64,000 nt of DNA from Bacillota bacterium (GCA_016280725.1 JAEEHF010000085.1:1-64000), one strand, 5' to 3'. Numbered from the stretch's first letter, positions 42,006 to 48,619 are shown. The notes: a model not told the origin generated them from the letters alone. Numbers and translations are program-made.

Positions 42006-42497
42006 CTATATTTCTACAATACAATCAGGATTGAGCACTAAAATCGAATCACAATCCCAACCATATAAACTCATATAAATTCGATTTGAATTTACATATA
42101 CTTCTATAGCATCATAACCATCTTTAACTAGTTGTTCAAAATCAAAATATACATTATCATCTGTATGCCAAGGATACTCATATGTATACTCGCATAAACC
42201 TTTTGAAATAATATTATCTAAGTCTGTGTCATTATGGACTTCTATAACTTTTGAACCCTTTTTTAGTTCAAATATAAAAGATTCATTTAAACGATCCATA
42301 TGAAAATTGTTACAGGTACACCAATCAAACCATCCATTATCGGTATTTATTGGCGATGCCCACAATCCAGAATTACGTTCGGGTTTATTCCAAGGCATGT
42401 TACAATTTTTTATTTTTACAAAACGATCTTTATTAAAATGTTTGCAACCATAATGAATGTATTTTTTAGAAGGTTTAGTAAGCGCTATAATATTCAT
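42006..42497 (-). CDS. Conserved protein, possible ADP-ribosyltransferase-like fold
   Basis: Encodes 163 residues. KYIHYGCKHFNKDRFVKI, RNSGLWASP, GWFDWC and YGWDCDSILVLNPD follow a widespread but uncharacterised pattern (LHYG..F, KPxGGLWAS, WDCDSI). The H-Y plus G-L-W-A-S arrangement is loosely similar to PARP/KptA-type folds, and GYDAIEVY could supply the Glu. This is only a hypothesis; a neutral hypothetical label is safest. Confidence 0.6.
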   Translation of the reverse strand: MNIIALTKPSKKYIHYGCKHFNKDRFVKIKNCNMPWNKPERNSGLWASPINTDNGWFDWCTCNNFHMDRLNESFIFELKKGSKVIEVHNDTDLDNIISKGLCEYTYEYPWHTDDNVYFDFEQLVKDGYDAIEVYVNSNRIYMSLYGWDCDSILVLNPDCIVEI

Positions 42498-42519
42498 CAA
42501 TTATTGCTTTCTATTTGAG

Positions 42520-42756
42520 CTAATAGTCCTCTACAACTTTTGAATGCAAGTCAAGTTCAGATAACATTTTGTTGATTTCGTAATATCTTTCTTCGGATCG
42601 CGTAGGACCTTTTGTATGCCTATATTCTGGTGGACAATATTTTTCAATAAATTTTGCTCGACGTTTGTAATCGTCCGATATATACATTAACAACTTTTTC
42701 ATTTTAAGGTAATCATGAGCTGGTATCAAAATATAATTTTTACTCGTCGGTATCAT
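42520..42756 (-). CDS. Hypothetical protein
   Basis: Encodes 78 residues, basic and helical, with KFIEKYCPPEYRHTKGPTRS. No clear ribosome site. Not recognised. Confidence 0.6.
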   Translation of the reverse strand: MIPTSKNYILIPAHDYLKMKKLLMYISDDYKRRAKFIEKYCPPEYRHTKGPTRSEERYYEINKMLSELDLHSKVVEDY

Positions 42757-42781
42757 TTTCTTCGCTTTCTATTTGAGCTTA

Positions 42782-42909
42782 TAAAAAAAATAATAGTTAG
42801 TCCCTCTCCGCCTAACTATTTTGTTTAGCACCAAAAAGTATGATTTATTAGAAGGAGTGCTCAAGAGTTAGGACCATTCGAACGGAAATTCAAACCATAC
42901 TGCTAAACA
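42782..42909 (-). ncRNA. Predicted structured small RNA with strong terminator
   Basis: TGTTTAGCA (42901-42909) pairs with TGCTAAACA (42822-42830) and GTATG (42896-42900) with CATAC (42838-42842), closing a domain of about 88 bases. Next AATAGTTAG (42812-42820) pairs with CTAACTATT (42792-42800) around GCGGAGAGGGA and ends in ATTTTTTTTAT. Best example of the GGCGG-containing RNA family. No open frame. Confidence 0.65.
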
Positions 42910-42920
42910 CCCTAATATTT

Positions 42921-43214
42921 CTACTCGGTTAATGCATCACTTAAAATGTTTTGCATACGAGTAGAAAACCTGCACCAATCATAACACTCAGAAGTTGCTT
43001 CCTTTATAGCCAACTCTATTCCGTTTTTAGTCATCCATGATTGACGATCTGCATATTCTGTTTTTAAAGCTTGTTCTAGAATACGTATCTCAGATTGAAT
43101 CTCGTCATGACGATCTCTGGAAAATTCCAAAATATCAATCAGTTGCGAGATTGAAACATCCATTTCAGGAATTGTAACAACCTTATGTAAACGGTTTTCA
43201 GTACTTGTGCTCAT
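42921..43214 (-). CDS. Hypothetical helical protein
   Basis: Encodes 97 residues from ATG at 43214 (GAGG upstream); the longer frame to 43274 lies in the structured leader. Helical, with SQLIDILEFSRDRHDEIQSE. Own promoter at 43286-43311 and a leader hairpin (AGAGG.. GGGA/TCCC ..CCTCT) with TTATATTTTT tail. Confidence 0.75.
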   Translation of the reverse strand: MSTSTENRLHKVVTIPEMDVSISQLIDILEFSRDRHDEIQSEIRILEQALKTEYADRQSWMTKNGIELAIKEATSECYDWCRFSTRMQNILSDALTE

Positions 43215-43285
43215 AATTCCTCGCTTTCTATAGAGCCCCAATAAAAATATAAAGAGGCGTATGGGACACAACATCCCTACCTCTC

Positions 43286-43311
43286 ACTATAGTAACGGAA
43301 AATTTTGCGAA
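43286..43311 (-). promoter_or_regulatory. Phage-type promoter for the 42921 gene
   Basis: TTCGCA (43306-43311), 14-base spacer, TATAGT (43286-43291), GAG. A leader hairpin follows within 3 bases. Confidence 0.7.
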
Positions 43312-43355
43312 AAAAAATATAAAGACCTGTAAAAGCATCTTTATATTAAGTATAC

Positions 43356-43631
43356 TTATAATACGAATATGTTTATCGGGTGGATTCTAAGTTCCACAAG
43401 TCGACCATTATCACCTCCAATATCTACTCCAGATCGATTTCCGATGCCTCTAACATATTTAGTTCCTTGCAAAAATGGTTCTTGCTTATCAAGTACTACT
43501 TTCTTATAGTCTCGAATCATTTGTGCACAATCTCTAAGTTTATTAGAATTACCATAAATTTCTCTGTGAATAAGTTTGTGTTTGACATAACAACTTTTTA
43601 TAACAACCCATATAACTTGTCGTCTCATCAT
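43356..43631 (-). CDS. Small basic protein
   Basis: Encodes 91 residues, basic and with a hydrophobic start (RRQVIWVVIKSC) and a later GTKYVRGIGNRSGVDIGGDN segment. AAGGAGG before a double ATG. One-gene cassette. Function unknown; candidate host-takeover protein. Confidence 0.7.
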   Translation of the reverse strand: MMRRQVIWVVIKSCYVKHKLIHREIYGNSNKLRDCAQMIRDYKKVVLDKQEPFLQGTKYVRGIGNRSGVDIGGDNGRLVELRIHPINIFVL

Positions 43632-43653
43632 AACCTCCTTCTAAAGTATACCT

Positions 43654-43679
43654 ATTTAATAAAAGGTTAAAAATGCGAA
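43654..43679 (-). promoter_or_regulatory. Phage-type promoter for the 43356 gene
   Basis: TTCGCA (43674-43679), 14 bases with AC, TTAAAT (43654-43659), AGG. Confidence 0.75.
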
Positions 43680-43694
43680 AAAAATAAGCAAAGT

Positions 43695-43738
43695 AAAAAT
43701 ATAAGAGTAGTACCTCCTTTCTAAAGTAGACTCTTATA
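43695..43738 (-). terminator. Repeated terminator element, copy A
   Basis: TAAGAGT/ACTCTTA stem with loop carrying AAAGGAGGTA and tail TATTTTT, just behind the stop at 43742. Near-identical to copies at 44971, 45441 and 45749. Confidence 0.75.
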
Positions 43739-43741
43739 CTT

Positions 43742-43975
43742 TTAGATTTCCAATTCAAATGCTAATTCGCCATAGTCATTTTTGATCTGTTCAACACAGT
43801 CGAGCGTCGTTATAAAATATACTTCGATCATCATACCATAGTGAATAGCTCTCCAATCAATACCTTTCTTATTGGTATCATACTTAGATAAACTATTCAA
43901 AAATTTCTTGATGTTCGAAATATCCTGTGTGAACACTCGCATGTTACACGATACTTCATTACTATGGATAATCAT
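43742..43975 (-). CDS. Small cassette protein
   Basis: Encodes 77 residues from ATG at 43975 (AAAGGAG upstream). Acidic alpha/beta, MIIHSNEVSCNMRVFTQDIS then RAIHYGMMIEVYFIT. One-gene unit between promoter 44000-44025 and terminator copy A. Not recognised. Confidence 0.75.
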   Translation of the reverse strand: MIIHSNEVSCNMRVFTQDISNIKKFLNSLSKYDTNKKGIDWRAIHYGMMIEVYFITTLDCVEQIKNDYGELAFELEI

Positions 43976-43999
43976 TTTATTCTCCTTTCTATTTATCCT

Positions 44000-44025
44000 A
44001 TTATACAGAAAGTAAATTCCGAGAG
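44000..44025 (-). promoter_or_regulatory. Phage-type promoter for the 43742 gene (variant)
   Basis: Upstream box CTCTCG (44020-44025, diverged), 14 bases with AC, perfect TATAAT (44000-44005), AGG. Confidence 0.6.
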
Positions 44026-44041
44026 GCAAAAAATATAATCG

Positions 44042-44143
44042 AGGTATGCGGTACAGGACTCGAACCTGATCCCTCCGAACTTTGTATCCACTCTCTGGTT
44101 GCCCGTCCGGTGTTCTACCTTTTGAACTTCTCCGTCCATACCT
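44042..44143 (-). ncRNA. tRNA-like element with enlarged anticodon loop
   Basis: GAGGTATG/CATACCTC end stem (8 bp), D-like arm GTTC AAAAGGTA GAAC, an anticodon-type stem CCGGA/TTCGG enclosing about 26 bases in place of 7, and T-arm CAGG TTCGAGT CCTG. Extra unpaired bases separate the arms, position 33 is not U, and CCA is absent. It should not read codons as it stands: a decayed tRNA, a tRNA mimic or a structured RNA. It forms the 3' part of the transcript from the promoter at 44254. Confidence 0.55.
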
Positions 44144-44157
44144 CTAAGAAGAACGAG

Positions 44158-44252
44158 TCTAGATCGAGTGATTGATCCAGCTGACCTAGAATGGTGGGGT
44201 TTTCACCCACAACGTTTCTCATCTCATAAGCTTTCGCTCTTTCTCTTCTTCC
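44158..44252 (-). ncRNA. Structured 5' domain of the tRNA-like transcript
   Basis: GGAAGAA directly after the promoter can pair with TTCTTC near 44152. Inside are hairpins GTGGG TGAAAA CCCCAC and TGGATC/GATCTA. No credible gene in 44144-44358. With the tRNA-like element it makes a non-coding transcript of about 210 bases ending in TTATATTTTTT. Confidence 0.45.
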
Positions 44253-44253
44253 T

Positions 44254-44279
44254 ATAATAATGATAGTATTTTTTGCGAA
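44254..44279 (-). promoter_or_regulatory. Phage-type promoter for the tRNA-like RNA
   Basis: TTCGCA (44274-44279), 14 bases with AC, TATTAT (44254-44259), AGG. Confidence 0.75.
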
Positions 44280-44358
44280 AAATATAATCCATGTTTTAAA
44301 CGCGAAAAAGCTAAGGAGCTGTAAATTCCTTTTATCAGCTCTTAGCTTCTTAGACTAA

Positions 44359-44619
44359 CTAAACATATTCTATATTGTAAATTTCTGTATACCAATGATT
44401 ATGCTTTTCATCCCATTTCGACAGTTCGATATACTCATCTGCAAAACCCGCTCTACGAATTTCTTCAACTTCAAACTGTTCGTCTCGATTATCCAAATAT
44501 TTATATAACCATTCGAAAGCTTCTATGAAGTTGTTGAATACAGTATTAGCTATGTTTTTATTGATTTGTTTATCATCCCCACGAAAAATCGTGCAATTCA
44601 TAACGCATTTAATATTCAC
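44359..44619 (-). CDS. Small cassette protein
   Basis: Encodes 86 residues with a GTG start 5 bases after AGGAGG. Acidic alpha/beta, with NTVFNNFIEAFEWLYKYLDN and a Trp/Tyr-rich end. One-gene unit. Not recognised. Confidence 0.75.
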   Translation of the reverse strand: MNIKCVMNCTIFRGDDKQINKNIANTVFNNFIEAFEWLYKYLDNRDEQFEVEEIRRAGFADEYIELSKWDEKHNHWYTEIYNIEYV

Positions 44620-44648
44620 TTTTACCTCCTAAAATAGTTTACTTTCCT

Positions 44649-44674
44649 ATAATAAGAAAGGTATTTTCAGCGAG
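44649..44674 (-). promoter_or_regulatory. Phage-type promoter for the 44359 gene
   Basis: CTCGCT (44669-44674), 14 bases with AC, TATTAT (44649-44654), AGG. Confidence 0.7.
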
Positions 44675-44716
44675 GTAAAAATATAAAGCCCGGTAATTTC
44701 TACCGAGCTCTATAGA

Positions 44717-44917
44717 TCAACGCAAGTCCAAGTCAAATCCGAACATGTCGTTCTCAAATTGAATATCAGCCTGCTCATCATAGTACCGTGCCATTGCCAG
44801 CATTAGTCGCTCTTCGCTCTCAACTTTCTTTTTTAGCATCGAGAGCCTAGTAGCTTCAAATGATGCAATAGTGCCTAGATTACGATAAGCTTTCGCTAAC
44901 TCGCATCCTTTTGCCAC
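44717..44917 (-). CDS. Small cassette protein
   Basis: Encodes 66 residues with a GTG start behind AAGGAGG. Helical N-terminal two thirds and an acidic end (DMFGFDLDLR). Higher G+C than its neighbours; own promoter. Not recognised. Confidence 0.75.
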   Translation of the reverse strand: MAKGCELAKAYRNLGTIASFEATRLSMLKKKVESEERLMLAMARYYDEQADIQFENDMFGFDLDLR

Positions 44918-44946
44918 GATTCCTCCTTTTCTATGGCTTGCCTGCT

Positions 44947-44972
44947 ATTATAAGAGGAGTTATTTTTGCGAA
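44947..44972 (-). promoter_or_regulatory. Phage-type promoter for the 44717 gene
   Basis: TTCGCA (44967-44972), 14 bases with AC, perfect TATAAT (44947-44952), AGC. Leader of about 25 bases to the start codon. Confidence 0.8.
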
Positions 44973-45014
44973 AAAATATAAGAGCAGCACCTCCTTTTAA
45001 AGTAGACTCTCATA
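44971..45014 (-). terminator. Repeated terminator element, copy B
   Basis: Same element as copy A with a few changes (GAGAGT/GCTCTT stem), loop AAAGGAGGTG. Its U-rich tail runs directly into the TTCGCA box of the next promoter. Confidence 0.7.
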
Positions 45015-45019
45015 TCGTT

Positions 45020-45280
45020 TTAATAACCATATAGATATAAATCTTTTAATTCTCTAATAAGCCAGCGAATATCAGTTTCTATAAATTCTATTTCCCAGTC
45101 AAGCCAATCGATATCCGATTGTAAAATATCTTGTTCATTCCAATCTAAATCATCATAATGCTCTGAATAGTACTCTTTTTTTCTATTTAATGCAAATTCT
45201 ATGACATCTATCTTTGAAAACTCGATATTTAATTCTCTTTTTATCATTTTAGCCTTTTTTATAAATTCTGTATTATTCAT
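45020..45280 (-). CDS. Small acidic cassette protein
   Basis: Encodes 86 residues. Helical, with DWNEQDILQSDIDWLDWEIE and many Asp/Glu/Trp, which could mimic DNA or bind a basic host protein (speculation). AAAGGAG before ATG; own promoter and terminator copy B. Confidence 0.75.
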   Translation of the reverse strand: MNNTEFIKKAKMIKRELNIEFSKIDVIEFALNRKKEYYSEHYDDLDWNEQDILQSDIDWLDWEIEFIETDIRWLIRELKDLYLYGY

Positions 45281-45304
45281 ATATAACTCCTTTCTATTGG
45301 TCCT

Positions 45305-45330
45305 ATTTTAGATAAAGTAATTTTAGCGAA
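45305..45330 (-). promoter_or_regulatory. Phage-type promoter for the 45020 gene
   Basis: TTCGCT (45325-45330), 14 bases with AC, TAAAAT (45305-45310), AGG. Confidence 0.75.
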
Positions 45331-45415
45331 AAAAATATGAATAGTTTTTTCAAACTACAGCTGCACGATTGACGCTAACGTTCACGCCTTTACCTAAAGT
45401 GTAGTTATACTATTC
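45331..45415 (-). ncRNA. Predicted small RNA with own promoter and terminator
   Basis: GAATAGT (45409-45415) pairs with ACTATTC (45339-45345) and AACTACA (45400-45406) with TGTAGTT (45353-45359). The closing stem begins 2 bases after TATAAT and is followed by ATATTTTTTT. A GTG with 11 codons (MNVSVNRAAVV) lies inside behind AAAGG, so a micro-peptide cannot be excluded. Confidence 0.65.
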
Positions 45416-45416
45416 T

Positions 45417-45442
45417 ATTATAGAAAAAGTAAAAAATGCGAA
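45417..45442 (-). promoter_or_regulatory. Phage-type promoter for the 45331 RNA
   Basis: TTCGCA (45437-45442), 14 bases with AC, perfect TATAAT (45417-45422), AG. Confidence 0.8.
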
Positions 45443-45484
45443 AAAATATAAGAGTAGTACCTCCTTTCAAAGTAGACTCTTATA
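45441..45484 (-). terminator. Repeated terminator element, copy C
   Basis: Stem TAAGAGT/ACTCTTA, loop with AAAGGAGGTA, tail TATTTTTT, at the end of the 45485 gene. Confidence 0.75.
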
Positions 45485-45682
45485 TTAATCTTCAAATTCT
45501 GTTTCATCAGTTGATAGTATTTTCATACTATTATCGATGTTTTTCTTATCGTCGCTAGATAAACGATCGTATGCAGCATCATGCTTAACGCTAAACTCTA
45601 TAGTCAAGCCATGTTTTGCTGCGAAATGTAGATCGCTTTCTAGAAACCACAAGATATCATCAATTTCATGTTCTCTAACCAT
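45485..45682 (-). CDS. Small cassette protein
   Basis: Encodes 65 residues, acidic, with EIDDILWFLESDLHFAAKHG and YDRLSSDDKKNID. AGGAGG before ATG; own promoter. Not recognised. Confidence 0.75.
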   Translation of the reverse strand: MVREHEIDDILWFLESDLHFAAKHGLTIEFSVKHDAAYDRLSSDDKKNIDNSMKILSTDETEFED

Positions 45683-45705
45683 TACAACCTCCTTTCTAGA
45701 ATCCT

Positions 45706-45731
45706 ATATTAGGAACGGTTAAAAATGCGAA
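45706..45731 (-). promoter_or_regulatory. Phage-type promoter for the 45485 gene
   Basis: TTCGCA (45726-45731), 14 bases with AC, TAATAT (45706-45711), AGG. Confidence 0.75.
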
Positions 45732-45748
45732 AAAAAAAAAGCAAAAGT

Positions 45749-45792
45749 AAAAATATAAGAGTAGTACCTCCTTTCTAAAGTAGACTCTTATA
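45749..45792 (-). terminator. Repeated terminator element, copy D
   Basis: Identical to copy A over nearly its whole length; ends the 45800 gene. Confidence 0.75.
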
Positions 45793-45799
45793 CTTTTGG

Positions 45800-46012
45800 T
45801 TACCCAACGATCATAAATTGGGATTTAACAAATCCAGCTAATCTCAGCTGGTTGCTTAGGAATTTTTTCGTATGACGACTACGTATTACTATACTATCTA
45901 TGCCATCTCCTCCCGGATTAGCAACATGGGCTAGTATATCATAGCCGCATTTTTTTAAATACTTAACCATTCCATCAGCAACCCACGTATTGACATCAAG
46001 TTGAATGTCCAT
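45800..46012 (-). CDS. Small cassette protein
   Basis: Encodes 70 residues, a compact alpha/beta sequence (VADGMVKYLKKCGYDILAHV then GIDSIVIRSRHTKKFL). AAGGAGG upstream of ATG; own promoter at 46043 and terminator copy D. Not recognised. Confidence 0.75.
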   Translation of the reverse strand: MDIQLDVNTWVADGMVKYLKKCGYDILAHVANPGGDGIDSIVIRSRHTKKFLSNQLRLAGFVKSQFMIVG

Positions 46013-46042
46013 AACTCCTCCTTAAAATCGGGTTTACCTGCT

Positions 46043-46068
46043 ATTATATGAAAAGTAAATTTTGCGAA
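46043..46068 (-). promoter_or_regulatory. Phage-type promoter for the 45800 gene
   Basis: TTCGCA (46063-46068), 14 bases with AC, perfect TATAAT (46043-46048), AGC. Confidence 0.8.
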
Positions 46069-46117
46069 AAAAAAAATAAGGAGCCGGAAATCTAACGATT
46101 CCCAACTCCGATAAATA

Positions 46118-46363
46118 CTAGTCGACATACATGTCTAGGCCTCCGCCATTTTGGATAAATTCCTTGAGAGCCATCTTAGTATACAGAGCATCAAGTTTCT
46201 GATCCTCAATATTCTCAAGATCCTCCTTAGCTTTACGATACTCTTTAGACACCTCTTCAAGATGTTCTCTAGCATCTACCTCACAACCACGGAGAAACTC
46301 AATCTCTTGATCCAAATCTTTGATCATGCGCTCTGCACGCTCAATAGAATTCTCGCCTTTCAT
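46118..46363 (-). CDS. Coiled-coil cassette protein
   Basis: Encodes 81 residues, nearly all charged heptad-like helix (ERAERMIKDLDQEIEFLRG) with a short C-terminal GGGLDMYVD. AAAGGA before ATG; own promoter. Higher G+C than its neighbours. Confidence 0.75.
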   Translation of the reverse strand: MKGENSIERAERMIKDLDQEIEFLRGCEVDAREHLEEVSKEYRKAKEDLENIEDQKLDALYTKMALKEFIQNGGGLDMYVD

Positions 46364-46399
46364 ATTATTCCTTTCATCTCGACAATTGTCGACTTACCT

Positions 46400-46425
46400 A
46401 TATGAAAGGAAGTAATTATTGCGAG
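46400..46425 (-). promoter_or_regulatory. Phage-type promoter for the 46118 gene
   Basis: CTCGCA (46420-46425), 14 bases with AC, TCATAT (46400-46405), AGG. Confidence 0.7.
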
Positions 46426-46431
46426 AAATCT

Positions 46432-46881
46432 TTAGTCTTCTTTTATATAATATTGATTAGTCATAACGTCATACACTAGATGTTTTTTATCAAGATTCAT
46501 TTTATCCATCCACTTTTTAACATTTTCAACATCTTTTTTATTTCTTTTTACCCACTTATCCATTCTAGACCGTTCTTGCTCTAATAATCCTTTTGGTACT
46601 TGCTTTTTATAATTTTTTGGATCTAATCGTTTAAATTCAGATAATCGATCAACGTTTCTAGCATGCCCTTTAGCAAAATAGTCAGACACCATTTCATTTT
46701 TACTTGCTTTATTTAGTTTTTTCAAGTATCTTTTTTCGCCATCAGGGGTCAAACTTCCATCCGAATTTTGATAACGTCTTACACCCCAATGCATTCCTTT
46801 AATTCCATGATGAGCTAATGAATTTTTGTAGTTTGGCTGAATATCAGCATGAAGATAATCATAGAACGAAGGATAATTCAC
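46432..46881 (-). CDS. HHGIKGMHWG-tagged protein
   Basis: Encodes 149 residues with a GTG start behind GGGGGG. N-terminus MNYPSFYDYLHADIQPNYKN, then tag AHHGIKGMHWGVRRYQN at about 24-40 and DGSLTPDG. The rest is basic, Lys-rich and helical. Its first 40 residues are almost the same as in the 46953 protein, while the rest differs, so tags are joined to different payloads. Function unknown; packaging or ejection is a hypothesis. Confidence 0.75.
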   Translation of the reverse strand: MNYPSFYDYLHADIQPNYKNSLAHHGIKGMHWGVRRYQNSDGSLTPDGEKRYLKKLNKASKNEMVSDYFAKGHARNVDRLSEFKRLDPKNYKKQVPKGLLEQERSRMDKWVKRNKKDVENVKKWMDKMNLDKKHLVYDVMTNQYYIKED

Positions 46882-46952
46882 TTGTTACCCCCCTCTCTCC
46901 TTAATTAAATACTATTACTTTTTTCACCCAATAAAGAAATAATTATTGCGAA

Positions 46953-47447
46953 TTATTGATTATACTTTACTTCAAACTCATCAACTGGTCTAAACAACGA
47001 ACCACTACGCTGCATAGCTTTAAATGCAGATTCCCCATATTTATTTTTTGCATAAGCTCGGCTATTAGCAGCAGCTTTACGAATCAGCGCATCGTCTTTT
47101 CCAGTAACTCGTCCTTTTCGATATGCTGCATTCCATGCTTCTCCGCGAACATCATAGCCATTATTTCCGAGACGAACTGTTTTTCTAACATGCTCTGGAA
47201 GTTGGTTCATGAAGTGATTCTCCATGTCTTTAGCCATCTTCTTCACATATCGTTTACGTCCTTTATCGTTTAGAGTACCATCATCATTGTGATATCGACG
47301 TTTTCCGGCAGGCGTAAGATGCCCACTAGCATCTTCAAAACGTCTTACACCCCAATGCATTCCTTTAATACCATGGTGGGCTAATGAATCTTTATAACTC
47401 GGCTGAATATCAGCATGAAGAGAGTCGCAGAATGAAGGATAATTCAT
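46953..47447 (-). CDS. HHGIKGMHWG-tagged protein
   Basis: Encodes 164 residues. MNYPSFCDSLHADIQPSYKD, tag AHHGIKGMHWGVRRFED at about 24-40, followed by two HLTPAGKRRY / TLNDKGRKRY units typical of the tag family. The C-terminal part is basic and helical. Tandem partner of the 46432 gene. AAGGAGGGG before ATG. Confidence 0.75.
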   Translation of the reverse strand: MNYPSFCDSLHADIQPSYKDSLAHHGIKGMHWGVRRFEDASGHLTPAGKRRYHNDDGTLNDKGRKRYVKKMAKDMENHFMNQLPEHVRKTVRLGNNGYDVRGEAWNAAYRKGRVTGKDDALIRKAAANSRAYAKNKYGESAFKAMQRSGSLFRPVDEFEVKYNQ

Positions 47448-47471
47448 TTATTATCCCCTCCTTAAATATTA

Positions 47472-47708
47472 TTACTTTTTCCCCCAATAATATGGACGTT
47501 TATCATCTTTTGGAATTTCATCATATGTGAAATATCCAAAAAGTACATCGCAAATATCCCAAGAATTATTGTTCTTTTCACGTCTGTACTTATTACCCGA
47601 TGGATAATCAAGTTGCTTGCGTCTGCGCAGCCGTCTATTAAATAACTTTTTTAAATGCTTATCTCCGCAACCTTGTATGAGTGGATGCTTTTTATAACTC
47701 CTACTCAT
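47472..47708 (-). CDS. Small basic phage protein
   Basis: Encodes 78 residues. N-terminus MSRSYKKHPLIQGCGDKHLK then NRRLRRRKQLDYPSGNKYRR is a common small phage family with many Arg/Lys, likely RNA- or DNA-binding. Function unknown. Confidence 0.75.
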   Translation of the reverse strand: MSRSYKKHPLIQGCGDKHLKKLFNRRLRRRKQLDYPSGNKYRREKNNNSWDICDVLFGYFTYDEIPKDDKRPYYWGKK

Positions 47709-48155
47709 TTATATCATCTTTTCAGTAACCTGTAGTCTACTAGCAAAATCTCTATCAGCCATAAGTCTCATAGCTCGAGTTCTAATATCTTTTTTAAGTT
47801 TACAGGCAAGATCATTAATCCATTTTTGACATTCACTTATAGCTAATGCATCGTTTCGTTCATAAGACCATATATTAAAACTCTTAGAATCACCAAAAGG
47901 TTGAAATTCACTAAGAGCTACTTCTTGTTTACGATACAATCTACCATTATAATAAAAATCAAAGTATCTATGTCCTTCTTTAAGGATATCATTATCGGAA
48001 GAAGACCAAGCTTTGACTACTACAAACTCTTTAAAACTAATAGATGAAGCGTTTTTATTATTCGATCGTACAATCCTATATAAATATACTGGATTTTCTT
48101 TAGAAATAAAACCGAGAGCGTTCATAATGCTCCAATCTAACGTATAAATACTCAT
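47709..48155 (-). CDS. Hypothetical protein
   Basis: Encodes 148 residues, beta-rich N-terminus (YLYRIVRSNNKNASSISFKE) and a helical C-terminus. No clear ribosome site; start uncertain. Not recognised. Confidence 0.65.
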   Translation of the reverse strand: MSIYTLDWSIMNALGFISKENPVYLYRIVRSNNKNASSISFKEFVVVKAWSSSDNDILKEGHRYFDFYYNGRLYRKQEVALSEFQPFGDSKSFNIWSYERNDALAISECQKWINDLACKLKKDIRTRAMRLMADRDFASRLQVTEKMI

Positions 48156-48163
48156 TTAATATT

Positions 48164-48189
48164 TTTAAAGCCGTCAAACGGCCTTTAAA
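48164..48189. terminator. Palindromic hairpin, possible terminator
   Basis: TTTAAAG-CCG tcaaa CGG-CCTTTAAA. Lies between the genes at 48237 and 47709. It lacks a clean U-tail on the minus strand, so termination is only probable. Confidence 0.45.
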
Positions 48190-48236
48190 TAGCTTATCTA
48201 CCTGCGGTTTTGTAAGGGTGTTTTAATCAATCATTT

Positions 48237-48431
48237 TTACTCAATAGGACTTGTAATAGCAAGAAATAACCACCACAATGCTGTCATACCCCAAGAAATT
48301 CCAGCAAGAATATCAACCAATGTAGCATCCATTTCATTTTTATGTCGGTGTTTTTGAGCAAGTTTAAAATCAAGTAATGTAATTGATGTTTGAATTATAA
48401 AAACAATTAAACAGAAAACTTTATATGGCAT
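48237..48431 (-). CDS. Small two-helix membrane protein
   Basis: Encodes 64 residues from ATG at 48431 (AGGAG upstream). Hydrophobic helices at about 3-18 and 38-58 (ILAGISWGMTALWWLFLAI). Function unknown. Confidence 0.7.
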   Translation of the reverse strand: MPYKVFCLIVFIIQTSITLLDFKLAQKHRHKNEMDATLVDILAGISWGMTALWWLFLAITSPIE

Positions 48432-48442
48432 CTTTTCTCCTA

Positions 48443-48619
48443 TTAAACTGGTTCTTTTGGATGAGACAGATTCCATTTAAGATCTGCTAATCGATGATTT
48501 AATAGTTTTCTTTGCATACAAATATCCGACAGTTTTTCTTCGAGATCTGCTATTTGTTTTTCTATTTCGCAAATCTCATCCATTATAGACGTTTTATCAT
48601 CAGACTCAATACAAGTCAT
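48443..48619 (-). CDS. Small coiled-coil protein
   Basis: Encodes 58 residues from ATG at 48619 (GAGG upstream). Heptad-rich helix EICEIEKQIADLEEKLSDIC then QRKLLNHRLADLKWNL. Function unknown. Confidence 0.7.
   Translation of the reverse strand: MTCIESDDKTSIMDEICEIEKQIADLEEKLSDICMQRKLLNHRLADLKWNLSHPKEPV

Noticed and set aside
44042-44143. Functional tRNA (Ala or Gly type)
   Set aside because: Anticodon loop is about 26 bases, U33 is missing, arm spacers are too long; kept as tRNA-like only.
43286-46425. Ordinary host sigma-A promoters for the TATAAT sites
   Set aside because: Looking 16-18 bases upstream of TATAAT gives only T-rich sequence, while TTCGCA is at a constant 14 bases in every site.
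46917-46942. Additional phage-type promoter (TTCGCA, 14 bases, ATTGGG) before the 46432 gene
   Set aside because: The TATAAT box is missing; only the upstream half matches, so it is not counted among the twenty.
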